From contig CM041465.1 of assembly GCA_023213395.1 (NCBI GenBank), positions 192,641,741 through 192,705,740 of the forward strand: DNA of 64,000 nt, in the 5' to 3' direction. The stretch's first letter is position 1; each line of letters starts with the position of its first letter. Shown here piece by piece: positions 1 to 10,309 of this stretch. The stretch comes from Cycas panzhihuaensis. Its lineage: Eukaryota; Cycadophyta. The position numbers and the translations under genes were made by a program. The notes under the pieces are model-generated. The model had not been told where the DNA came from, made no database searches, and worked only from the letters and a program-made list of their open reading frames with translations.

Positions 1-1862
1 CCCAACGCTCACTCGCTTCACTCAAGACATAAAACCATTTTTCATTCATTGGCATTATTATTCACCTCACTTTTCAACTTTCCTAGAGCATTTTCTTCAC
101 AAAGAGACAAAGAACAAAAAAAAGGAGAAGAGACATCCTCCTACCGTGGGATCGAGGTACAAAGGGGCGCTATTGCTGGAGGTGCAGGGCCATCACGCCT
201 CACGGAGTCTGCTCTAAGCACTCTTCCTCTTCATACATTCTCAAGGCTTTCAAGAGGATTTTTCACCAAGAAAGACCATCGCAAGGAGCCATTTCCAAGC
301 TTTTGACTTGCATGAGGTTCCACTACCTTATTCTCTTGCAAGGGACATGCAACAACACCTCATAGGCATTGGTTGGACCGCACCAAGCTTCCAAGGACCT
401 ACATGCTCTCATTTCTCATCATTGGAGGTATTTGGTGTCCCTTGTTAAGTGCCTTTTTTGCTTATTTCTTCATTGCTTACTTGCAAATCTTTTCCTCTCT
501 TTGTGCATGTATTTCCTTGAGTTTCCTTGATCATTTGATGCAAATAACCGTAGCGGTTGTGGCCCATTGAGTGTTGCCCTAGGCTAGGCCTAGTTTCTCA
601 CTTGCCCCCTAAACCCATCCTTTTCCTCCAACCCTTCTTCGCCATTTCTTGGGCAAGCCTAAGATAAAGGGTTACACGAGGGTTAGAGGGAGATAGGCGG
701 GTTCCGTCCCCTGCCGCCCTACTCCCCAAGGGTTCCGCCCCTTATCCTCTCCCCTTTATCTCCCGCTTTTGTTTAGGAAACGGGCTAGAGAAGCTTTGGA
801 GAGTCGGTTTGAATACCCGCCTTGGTATAGGCTATCCGCTGCTACACGACCCGCCCCTGTTACATGCTAGCATCGCTTCCCTTATATCCTGTGGAGACCT
901 CGTGGGTGAGTTAGCCATCCCGAGGCTACACTCAATCCCGCTTTGGTGCGTTGGTGGTGTATATCGATTGCATATGTCGTGTGACTTCGCTTTCCTTTCA
1001 TTGCATGTTAGTGCTTAACCGTATCTTCCTAGCTTAGTTTATTTTACTTGCACATATATACATACCTTTTGTATCTCGTAGCCTCTCTCTCGAGAGGAAG
1101 GTATTCGCTTATTTGCTTGCAGGAGGCGTTGAACAAAGGCGCGATAGGGTCGACCCGCTGCTTGGCCGACGCTTGTTTGGCACGTTCTCCCTTTTGTTTG
1201 TGTCGCTTTGAGCTTTATTATTTTATCGCTTCGCTTTAGTTAGTGTTTATTTGCTTTGGGAGGTAAGTGATCCCCCATCACCGCTTGCAACCGACGTCGA
1301 TACGAGGAGGACGACGGAGGAAGCGCAACCGTGGACGGACACTGCGTCTCAACCACGGATCCGTATTCTCCGCTCACCTTCCATACCCTTTTTTCGTGTT
1401 TCCACGCTTTCTTTACACTTGCTTTAGTAGTTAAAGAACATAAGAAAAAGGGGAAGAAATAACTATTTAGTTTGTACTTGCTTTTTACTCGATTTACTTT
1501 ACTTGTACATTTCTTTGCTATACCCGCAGATTATGGTATTTGAGATCCCGTGACCGATCCCTCCTTAGCCGCTCTTGCATATATTTTACCCGTGACACGC
1601 TCGGTTGGTTGCCCCTTCGCCGCTTTCTCATTGCCTTGAGAAGTAGCGGCGCGCGAGTTTCCTTTTCCCCTTCCCGGCCATCCAAGGGTAGGAGGGTCTC
1701 GCCTGCACGGCCACTGGAAGCAACCAGCACCTTGCAGCCCTGCACTCAAGGCCTCCCAAGACGGACGTCCGCGAGGTATGATCCTCGTTCTTTAGCCTAT
1801 TAGCCCCGTGGTTTTGTGTCCTTCCCGCCAGCGTTGGATCATTGCCCGTGGAGAGCGTTTCA
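1..1862 (+). repeat. E1 5' LTR, truncated by window edge
   Basis: It matches 7424-9310 along its whole length, with scattered small indels, and ends in CA at 1861-1862, directly followed by a primer-site-like sequence. Because the left edge is the window edge, the visible part is probably the end of U3, R and U5. The short ORFs inside it are not conserved between the two LTR copies. Confidence 0.85.
27..34 (+). promoter_or_regulatory. Candidate LTR TATA box
   Basis: The word 'acataaaa' lies in a pyrimidine-rich LTR segment shared by both LTRs (second copy near 7450) and is followed by an A/T-rich leader. It is the best TATA candidate in the visible LTR. This is inference from position only. 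Confidence 0.3.
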
Positions 1863-1880
1863 TCGCGACCATCCGGGACC
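1863..1880 (+). other. Candidate primer-binding site of E1
   Basis: The sequence directly after the LTR end, 'tcgcgaccatccgggacc', has the GCGAC...CGGGA layout seen in non-Met tRNA primer sites (Arg/Asp type) of Tat/Ogre elements. The first base is T where TGG is expected, so it may be degraded or misread. The exact tRNA cannot be named without a tRNA comparison. Confidence 0.4.
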
Positions 1881-2048
1881 GCCAAGAAGGGAGCTAGATC
1901 CGCCTCCCTTCGTGTTGGTGCTCTTGCCTTTAGGTAGGCTCGCATTTTGCTTTTGAGTTGGGCAACCCCAACGGGTTTGCGGCTTTCCTTCCTTTTCCTT
2001 TTCGCTTTTCTAACAACGCCGCGGAGGCGTTGCATGCGCGACGCTTTC

Positions 2049-4560
2049 ATGGCCATGGGTTTGCCGTTGTTAGAAGACCAATCGTCGCGCTCATTCCATC
2101 GCCGAGCCCCGCTTCTAAGAATGGAAGGATACCCGTCCGATTGGGCCTACCATGCCATGACTTGGGCACTCATGAGTTCCCTTCGTCTGCTCCGAATCCA
2201 CCCGTGAGGGCGAGGATTCCATCTATTACCCCGATGACCATTTCCACCTCAAGATTTTGAGCCTTCCACTCATGCAATGGAAGACCCGGCCACTCGTGAG
2301 ACCCGCCACCCCACCGGCGAGCCTTACGAGGAGCGCTCGAGGTCCCCTACCTTCAAGTCCCTTCGACCTCGTATGGCTATGAGGATACCCTCCGCCGACG
2401 CGGCCGAGGCGCTGGCGAGTACTTTCGAGCGGTCACGCCAACCGCCTCTAGATGGTTAACGGAGATGCTACGCAACGTGGCGCCTTCCTCATCCATGCCC
2501 ACGCCATCTACGACGGTTGATACGCCCGTCGCGCGCACACACGCCCCATGCCGTGTCTACCCCCTCCTAAGGCGAGTGTTGCGTTTGCGATCCTAGTCGT
2601 GGTCCCACTCCTCGGGCCCGCTACAGCAAGATCTTTCCCTCAACTCGGGGTTAGTATGCCTTGCTCAAACCAAACGCACGTGCCACCGAACGTGGCGCAC
2701 GCTGCTTCCTAGTAGGCCTCGAGGCCTAGCGCCGCCACGACCATGTAGGACCCACTCCCACGTATGTCCGTAACCCTTGGTGGTCCTTCTCTTACGTGCC
2801 CCTGTGCTACACGTCACCACCTTGGGGCAAGGAAACCACCTCCCTCATGGAGTGGACCGTTGCACCCATATGGGGTCGCGCCACCCACGGTGGCCCATAT
2901 GGGCAAAACCCGGCCCCTCACCCCTGCTTCGACGACAGTAGCGACTCCTGCTGCTGGCAAGAAGACAAGGGAGCGCCCTTTCCGTAACATCTACCCGCAC
3001 CCCTTCCCACAAGGGGTGTTTCCTCAAGGAGGGATGGGACCGACACCCCATCCGCTCTTTTCACGGGTTGTCGATCCCTTAGCCTGTGCAAGGACACGCC
3101 CTTCGTGGACTATAGGTCGACGCCCGTCCGCTGAGGCGTTGAGGACTAACTTGCCGCCTCACCCTCCTCAAGTCCCCAAATTTGATGGGACTTCGTCGCA
3201 GACCCAACCGAGCATGTGCGCAGCCTTTTCCATGGCGTGCATTGACTATTGGGCCCACGACCACATCTTGATGAAGCTCTTCCGCGATCCTTGCAGGCGA
3301 CGCCTCAAGTGGTTCTACCGCCTTCCGCCCATTCGATCTCCTCATTCCGGAAGCCTAGTGACGAGTTCGTCAACTATTTTGACGTAGCGCCCATTCGAGA
3401 GCGGAATGAAGGCGCTTGTCGCTCAAACAAGGTCACGATGAGATGAACCGTGACTTTGTGCGACGCCACGACCTCCTTCACTCCACCAAGGCCACATTGC
3501 ACGAGGAGTTGAAGAGGATCTCTTTGTCAACGCACCCGTCCGGAGGTGCACGTGGAAGTCCTCAAGATGGGGCAACCACGTGTGACTCGCCATCTCGAGT
3601 GTTTAGCTTTGGAGGCTATTGAGATCAGCGGGTCTCAAGAAACCTCCCAAGCCCTCGCAACGTCGCGGCGCCTCCTCCAACGAAGGAGACCACACCTTGC
3701 AGCCTGAGACCACCTCTCACCCCGTGAGAGGACCTTAGATCCCCTTACCTCGCCATTCGCTCATTCGAGCGACGATGAAGGAGTTAAAACTCAACCTCCT
3801 TCATCACCTACCCCTCATAGACCCGTCCGGCAGACTTCCGTGCGGCACCCCCAAAGGGGCAACACCCGATCTTCTCAAGCAAGGAGGCCGATCCTCCCTT
3901 GAGAAGAGTTGGTGTTCCATCCACGGGAGTGTTTCCATGACAATGCGGCGTTGCGGGCACGGCGCCCACGCGACTCATCCCCCAGGCGAGCATCGAGGCC
4001 TAATCTCGATCAGCCCATTCATAGAGACCCATTCCCCAAACATGGGGAACGTGGTCGCGATGTTCAACAAGGATACAGTCAGAATCGGGATAGATCTCCC
4101 GATCCTCGCCTTCGCATGGTAGAGGGAAGGGTGCGCGAAGGTCACCTTCACCTTCGCGCTCCCTGACCGCCGTGCTCCATCACCTTCGCGGTCCCGTTAC
4201 AAGGGAAAGAAGGTTGTCCAATTGCTTGAGACCACTCCGTTATATGCCTTAACTTGGGTCCCAAGCTGCTAAAGAGGCAGCTGGTGCCTCTTCATCCACA
4301 TCTCACCTTGATCCTCCTCCGAAGGCCGTCCCTCCAGAGATTCCTGCGCTTCCCAAGACTATTCCGTCGCCCGGTCGATTCGACTTTAGAAGGGCGCTAC
4401 CCAACCCAGGGGGAGGGGTAGGCCCTTTCCTATGGTTGACGAGCTCTCCACCGTCACGGGGGGAATGTCCTTGATGGACGTCTTGAGAAGCGCCACGAGC
4501 AACGTGCTCTTCTTCTTGAAGCTCTTGGTCAACAAGACGCTTCCATCCATGCGATAGGTG
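2049..4560 (+). pseudogene. gag: E1 gag, frameshifted
   Basis: Gag forms the retrotransposon particle. The conserved core is around 3150-3600, with a PKFDG motif, then ACIDYWAHDHILMKLF and KWFYRLPP, then in a second frame DEFVNYFDVAPI, and in a third frame DFVRRHDLLHSTKATLHEEL. Three frames are therefore needed within 0.5 kb. The region between 2049 and 3150 is proline-rich, and homology to the second Tat copy starts near 2130 (54.88 kb). The first in-frame ATG of the upstream reading is at 2049, but the true start is not certain. CpG density is high and stop codons are few, so indels rather than C-to-T decay broke it; sequence error is a real alternative. Confidence 0.75.
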
Positions 4561-4633
4561 CTACCTCCCATGGACCACTGTCATCTCATTTGATCCTAGA
4601 GATCTCCCATCTCCCAGCAAGCGGGAGAAGCTT

Positions 4634-5674
4634 TTGCATTACCCGTTCGTCATTACCATTGATACTCCTGATTGTATCGTAAAGAGGACCATTGTAGATA
4701 ATGGCTCTTCTGTTAACGCTATGCCTGTGCGTATGCTCAAGGAGCTAGGCATAGTAGCTCTTGAGTCTGTCCCTTGGAAATGCCAAGGGTATGATGGGAC
4801 TGAGAAGTCCCTCTGGGGCAGTCTCCCTATCCCTCACCTTAGGAGGGAAAACCGTTTCGCCGGGTTCTTTGTACTCGATGTCGATGTAGAGTACAACCTC
4901 TTGTTGGGCCATGGCTCGACCCGGATGGGAGCAGTCTGCTCCACTCAGTGGGGGCAACTTAAATTTGTCCATGAAGGACAAGTTAAAGTTGTCGCCCGTG
5001 AGCCAATGCCGTCTCACACCTCTCATCCAGCCTGCCAGGCTGTTTTCGATGATGAAGATAGCGATCCTGAGGAGGTTACCCCTTCCGTGGGACCTTTGTT
5101 TCAGGAGACCGACCTTCATCAGTCGAGCCCTATGCCATGTCATGAGCCAAACCTAGTTAGGTTTGCCCCTATTGGCGTAGGTGGTTACGGTTACTTAGCC
5201 GCCATGAGTGATTTTGATTCGGATAGCGAGGGTTATGGGCCCTCTCCTCGGCGTGTCACCCTGGTTTCGCGAGCACCTAGGGGAATATCTCGATCGGATA
5301 TTCCCGCTCTTCCTCATTCTACATTGGCTCCTGAGCCGCCGGTCCTAAACCGACCATTCATTTTACCTTCTCAGCCTCCCCGAGCGATTTCACGTAGGCG
5401 CCCACGTCGACGAGCCACTCGTAGAGGCACTTCTTCTTCACGTTCTAGATCCTTACCTCGGACTAGAGCCACTCCTACTCGGATGCAACCTTGCCACGCG
5501 GTCCGCCGTGTGCCAAGTCTGTTGCACTCATCCGTTCCGACCATAGCAAGTTCTTTGGTAGGCCTAGCGATCTTGGCCCTACTCTTCGTCACCTATCTCC
5601 TACCTGCGTGTGACTACCCCTACCTTTATGGGGTCTACGACACCTCTTCCTCTCTTCATGCTCAACGAGCCTAA
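4634..5674 (+). CDS. E1 retropepsin-like protease with basic and hydrophobic C-terminal extension
   Basis: This 346-residue open frame encodes the aspartic protease that would process Gag. The catalytic motif is DNGSS at residues 22-26, where N replaces the usual T/S after Asp, and the second hydrophobic-Gly motif is LLLG at 89-92. The region is collinear with the decayed protease at 58.5-59.0 kb. After residue 150 comes an acidic/serine linker, then a strongly Arg/Ser-rich block (about 254-275) and a hydrophobic stretch (about 307-324) that could be a membrane segment. The frame ends inside the first 85-bp repeat. The ATG is only the first in the frame; the protein was probably part of a gag-pro polyprotein. 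In related elements RT follows here; in E1 it is gone. Confidence 0.75.
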   Translation: MHYPFVITIDTPDCIVKRTIVDNGSSVNAMPVRMLKELGIVALESVPWKCQGYDGTEKSLWGSLPIPHLRRENRFAGFFVLDVDVEYNLLLGHGSTRMGAVCSTQWGQLKFVHEGQVKVVAREPMPSHTSHPACQAVFDDEDSDPEEVTPSVGPLFQETDLHQSSPMPCHEPNLVRFAPIGVGGYGYLAAMSDFDSDSEGYGPSPRRVTLVSRAPRGISRSDIPALPHSTLAPEPPVLNRPFILPSQPPRAISRRRPRRRATRRGTSSSRSRSLPRTRATPTRMQPCHAVRRVPSLLHSSVPTIASSLVGLAILALLFVTYLLPACDYPYLYGVYDTSSSLHAQRA

Positions 5675-5992
5675 ACTACCATTTTAAATTGTTCCCATTC
5701 CTCCCAACCACGGGTGGAATGGCAATTTGAGATGGATCCCTTGCTCATAACGAGCCTAAACTACCATTTTAGATTGTTCCCATTCCTCCCAACCACGGGT
5801 GGAATGGCAATTTGAGATGGATCCCTTGCTCATAGCGAGCCTAAACTACCATTTTAGATTGTTCCCATTCCTCCCAACCACGGGTGGAATGGCAATTTGA
5901 GATGGATCCGTGCTCCGAAACGAGCCTAAACTACCATCTTAGGTTGTCCCCATTCCTCCTAACTGCGGGTTGAATGGCAATTTAAGGTGGAT
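5664..5992 (+). repeat. Four tandem 85-bp hairpin units
   Basis: Units begin at 5664, 5749, 5834 and 5919 with a constant period of 85. Each holds a long inverted repeat. In unit 1 the arm 5679-5691 pairs with 5723-5735, and 5695-5701 pairs with 5716-5722, around a 14-nt loop, with a 3-nt bulge on the 5' side. Unit 4 has diverged but its outer 13-bp stem still pairs. The protease stop codon lies in unit 1, so the array is the start of the 3' untranslated part. Confidence 0.9.
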
Positions 5993-7423
5993 TTTTCTTC
6001 AGTTTCGCTTCCAGTTCCTCCCGCGGAACCCGCGTTCCCGTGAGCTCTTGGGAACCTCTGTCTTCCTATTTTGGGCATTCCCCAAATTAGGACGACGCTG
6101 TGGAGTATCGTTACTCCCCCTTTCCATGCTTGTCGTTTCCTTTGCACATTCCGCTATGCTCCCTCGTGGACATGCATGTCGCCCCATTCTCTAACCTCAC
6201 ACCTCTCGATCGCCTCTACTCACGGTGGAGGTGTGTGCTCCTGTTAGACATATGGCCATACATGGAAGGAAACACATGCATATTACAACAAAATATTTAC
6301 AAACAAATATTTGCAAAGAAATGAACATTTACAACATACAAAATACTCATTTACAAAATAAATCATACATGCTACCTCTATCATACATGATACACACCAT
6401 TTCATGTGGAGGCTTGTCTGGCCAGCCCGTGCCCAAGTCTCCGGTTGCTGTCGGTTAGATATGCTTGCTCTCTTCTTGGGATGCCCTCTTACTCCACCTT
6501 GCACCTTGGCAACGGGCATCCGTTCTTTGCCGCCGGTTCGGGCCAGTCGATGATTAGACGACGCGTAGGCAGCCCCTACGTTGTCCTCCTCTCTGTCTCC
6601 CTTGTCCACGCGTTCCGCCACGACACTTGCCTACACCCTTGGATCACGTGCTGCTCTTGATTGCTTTTATATATATATATATGCATGTGCTACTCATGTT
6701 TCTTGGTTGACAGCATTCGCCATCACATTACGCTCTCAAGCAGTGAGGCTCACGCCAAGGCGATGTTTCCCGGCTATCGGGAATGGACTTGCGACACATC
6801 GACACAGGTTTGTGCAGGTATATGCCTTTACTTTGCTTACTTATGATCGTTGCGATGGTGGGAATGGTTTGATTGACATGTGCCCGTCCATATGCACTGT
6901 TTGATTGTTTGTTCATTATGCATGTGCTAACGGCACCTTTTAGCCTATGACGACTCACGGTAGGGGCATTCATCGTGAATCGACACCGTATGGCATACAA
7001 CCACCCACGACGTCTCCATGGTCTTTCGGGATTCTTTTGCCGGCTGTTTATGCGTGTTCTGGCGTCTGCGCTTATGTTGCAAACCCTTTCTAAGCTGGTT
7101 TAACCCTTAGTTAGGTCTTTTTGCCGTTTGAGCACATGCCCATGACTTAAAACTGCTCTTGACTAATGTATTTTGAGTTTAATTTATGATTTTACCTTAA
7201 AACCTGATTTCTTACTTTAATTTTCTGTTTTTTTTGGGTTTTGGTTCCGTCTGTGATAAATTAAGCGATCTGCGGAGTTCTAAGCGGTACCGGTCGTCAT
7301 GATAAACTTAGCGATCTGCTAAGTTTATCGCGATCTGTTGCTTAAAATTTAAAAGAGAAACCACGCGACGGTGGCGCGATTTTTAGCGAATCTGCCGTGG
7401 CTCAATCAGTTGGGGCGGCAGGG
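5993..7423 (+). other. E1 3' non-coding region and probable U3 of the 3' LTR
   Basis: No long conserved frame is present. A short (TA)n tract lies near 6667-6682. From about 7252 the sequence carries repeated 'gcgatctgc' words and a palindrome that look like U3 control sequence. The true start of the 3' LTR must be upstream of 7424, because the matching part of the 5' LTR is off the window; I cannot place it. No clear polypurine tract was found. Confidence 0.5.
7255..7329 (+). promoter_or_regulatory. Repeated word plus perfect palindrome in probable U3
   Basis: The 19-mer 'gataaattaagcgatctgc' at 7255 recurs with a few changes at 7301. The second copy forms a perfect inverted repeat, arms 7301-7311 and 7319-7329, with the 7-nt loop 'cgatctg'. 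Its place just upstream of the LTR TATA candidate fits an enhancer or protein-binding site, but no known factor site is recognised. Confidence 0.4.
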
Positions 7424-9310
7424 CCCCAACGCTCACTCGCTTCACTCAAGACATAAAACCATTTTTTCATTCATTGGCTTTATTATTCACCTCACTTTTC
7501 AACTTTCCTAGAGCATTTTCTTCACAAAGAGACAAAGAACAAAAAATGTGAGAAGAGACATCCTCCTACATTTGTGGATCGAGGTACAAAGGGTCGCTTA
7601 TTCTTTGGAGGTGCAGGCCATTCTGCCCCTCACAGACTCTGCTCTAAGCACTCTTCCTCTTCATACATTCTCAAGGCTTTCAAGAGGATTTTTCACCAAG
7701 AAAGACCATCGCAAGGAGCCATTTCCAAGCTTTTGACTTGCATGAGGTTCCACTACCTTATTCTCTTGCAAGGGACATGCAACAACACCTCATAGGCATT
7801 GGTTGGACCGCTGCACCAAGCTTCCAAGGACCTACATGCTCTCATTTCTCATCATTGGAGGTATTTGGTGTCCCTTGTTAAGTGCCTTTTTGCTTATTTC
7901 TTCATTGCTTACTTGCAAATCTTTTCCTCTCTTTGTGCATGTATTTCCTTGAGTTTCCCTTGATCATTTGATGCAAATAACCGTAGCGGTTGTGGCCCAT
8001 TGGAGTGTTGCCCTAGGCTAGGCCTAGTTTCTCACTTGCCCCCTAAACCCATCCTTTTCCTCCAACCCTTCTCTTTCGCCATTTCTTGGGCAAGCCAAGG
8101 CATAAAGGGTTACACGAGGGTTAGAGGGAGATAGGCGGGTTCCGTCCCCGATCTTGTCCTACTCCCCAAGGGTTAGTCCTTATCCTCTCCCCTTTATCTC
8201 CCGCTTTTGTTTAGGAAGCAGGCTAGAGAAGCTTTGGAGAGTCGGTTTGAATACCCGTCTTGGTATAGGCTATCCGTTGCTACCACGACCGTCTGTTACA
8301 TGCTAGCATCGCTTCCCTTATATCCTGTGGAGACCTCTCGTGGGTGAGTTAGCCATCCAGGCTACACTCAATCCGTTTAGTGCGTTGGTGGTGTATATCG
8401 ATTGCATATGTGTCGTGTGACTTCGTTTCCTTTCATTGCATGTTAGTGCTTAACCGTATCTTCCTAGCTTAGTTTATTTTACTTGCGGCACATATATACA
8501 TACCTTTTTGTATCTCGTAGCCTCTCTCTCGAGAGGAAGGTATTACGCTTATTTGCTTGCGGAGGCGTTCGGAACAAAGGCGCATAGGGTCGACCCGATT
8601 CTTGGGTCGACGCTTGTTTGGTACGTTCTCCCTTTTGTTTGTGTCGCTTTGAGCTTTATTATTTTATCGTTTGTTTAGTTAGTGTTTATTTGCTTCGGAG
8701 GTAAGTGATCCCCATCACCGCTTGCAACCGTCGCATCTGAGGAGGACGACGGAGGAAGCGCAACCGTGAGCGGACACTGCGTCTCGTTTCAACCGGGATC
8801 CAGTATTCTCCGCTCACCTTCCATACCCTTTTTTCGTGCTCTTACGTTTCTTTACACTTGCTTTAGTAGTTAAAGAACATAAGAAAAAGGGGAAGAAATA
8901 ACTATTTAGTTTGTACTTGCCTTTACTCGTGATTTACTTTACTTGTACATTTCTTTGCTATACCGCCAGATTATGGTATTTGAGATCCTGTGACCGATCC
9001 CTCCTTAGCCGCTCTTGCATATATTTTACCCGTGACACGTTCGGTTGGTTGCCCCCCTTCGCCGCTTTCTCATTGCCTTGAGAAGTAGCGGCGAGCGAGT
9101 TTCCTTTTCCCCTTCCCGGCCATCCGAAGGGTAGGAGGGTCTCGCCTTGCACGGCTACCTGGAAGCAACCAGGCACCTTGCAGCCTGCACTCCGGCCTCC
9201 CACAAGACGGACGTCCCGCGAGGTATGATCCTCGTTCTTAGCCTATTAGCCCCGTGGTTTTGTGTCCTTCCCGCTAGGCGTTGGATCATTGCCCGTGGAG
9301 AGCGTTTCCA
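7424..9310 (+). repeat. E1 3' LTR (visible matching part)
   Basis: It matches 1-1862 from 'cccaacgctcactcgcttca' to 'gagagcgtttc' and ends in CA at 9309-9310. Differences between the copies are mostly 1-4 nt indels clustered at CG and CCG sites, with few plain substitutions. The flank after 9310 is AT-rich, CpG-poor and unrelated. Confidence 0.85.
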
Positions 9311-10309
9311 AGATCCATTAACTTATGTACATAGGACCTTTTATACTACTAATATAATTAAATATAGTTTATCTTGATAATAAAATTAGTTAGAAGAAGG
9401 CCTCTTTTATCTCTTTAAAGCTTAATACTTATAAAGGAAGGGTGTTGTGCATTTTTGTATCTTATTTAAGATTGTACTTTGGTACACTTTGATGCACTTA
9501 AACTTTCTTTGGTGTCCTTATAAGTGCTTATTCCATGTAATTCACATCTTTCATTAATAAATTGGTTCATTTTAATCTTTATATCCTTTGCTTCTCCTAT
9601 ATTACAAGATTGAGGAATATTGATGGGAAGGAACTAGTCACTCAAGGTACATCCACCTAATGAGAATTTTATAGAAAATAACTTTGGGGGCTCATGGTCC
9701 TAAGAGGTAATGTCATATAGAAATGCCTTGAGAGAACCATCCCCTAATGATTGATCCCCCATACCTAAAGATAAGATAGAACCACCTTTTATTGAGATAG
9801 TAGTAACTCTATTTACATGCAAAAAGCTAGATAACACCAACTACCTAATCTAGTGTATGGAGTATTGGTTGGGCCATCGAATATTGGATAAATCTCAATG
9901 GGTAATGGACTTTGTTCTTACCCTTTATGGCCTAATGTAGTAGTGATATTTAGCCCATTAAACCCTACCCTTTGACTAAGTAGAAATCTAAGCATCCTTT
10001 AGATTATAATTTGACCTACTTAAGGAGTTATCCATTACCCCTTTTTAGTAGGAGAATACTAAGTAAGATAACTTAATCAATGAAAATAAGTAGGAAGAGA
10101 TAAAAGCATTCTTAAGAGTGATTAAAAGCAATTTATTTTTTTTATACATTAGGAAAATTAGGTAAGGAATGGTTTCTCAAATAGGAGAAAGTTCAAATAG
10201 TCTCTTGAGATAGTTAAGAAAAATGACTTATTAAATCCATTTCCTATTCATTCAAAAATAAAACTATAAATAAGGTGTTAGAGTGTATTATAAGAATAAA
10301 ATTTGTTAG
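9311..10309. other. Unassigned AT-rich sequence
   Basis: No frame or motif is recognised. Its base use matches the decayed pol that follows, so it may be the lost 5' part of that element, but nothing visible proves it. Confidence 0.3.

Larger units (their letters stand above)
1..9310 (+). mobile_element. E1: Tat-like Ty3/gypsy element lacking RT and integrase
   Basis: Positions 1-1862 and 7424-9310 are direct repeats that start with the same words and both stop at 'gagagcgtttc', so they are read as 5' and 3' LTRs. The U3 part of the left LTR lies outside the window. Between them are a frameshifted gag, one open protease frame, an 85-bp repeat array and non-coding sequence. No RT, RNase H or integrase motif is visible on either strand in the 5.5-kb interior. 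Gag and protease match the element at 54.9-59 kb, which has Tat-type RT and two RNases H, so E1 is inferred to be a deletion derivative of that lineage. Unlike every other element here it keeps many CpGs and CTG/CAG words. Confidence 0.85.

Noticed and set aside
1518-2056. Open frames on both strands in the E1 LTR and leader
   Set aside because: They are not conserved between the two LTR copies and match no family; GC-rich non-coding sequence gives such frames by chance.
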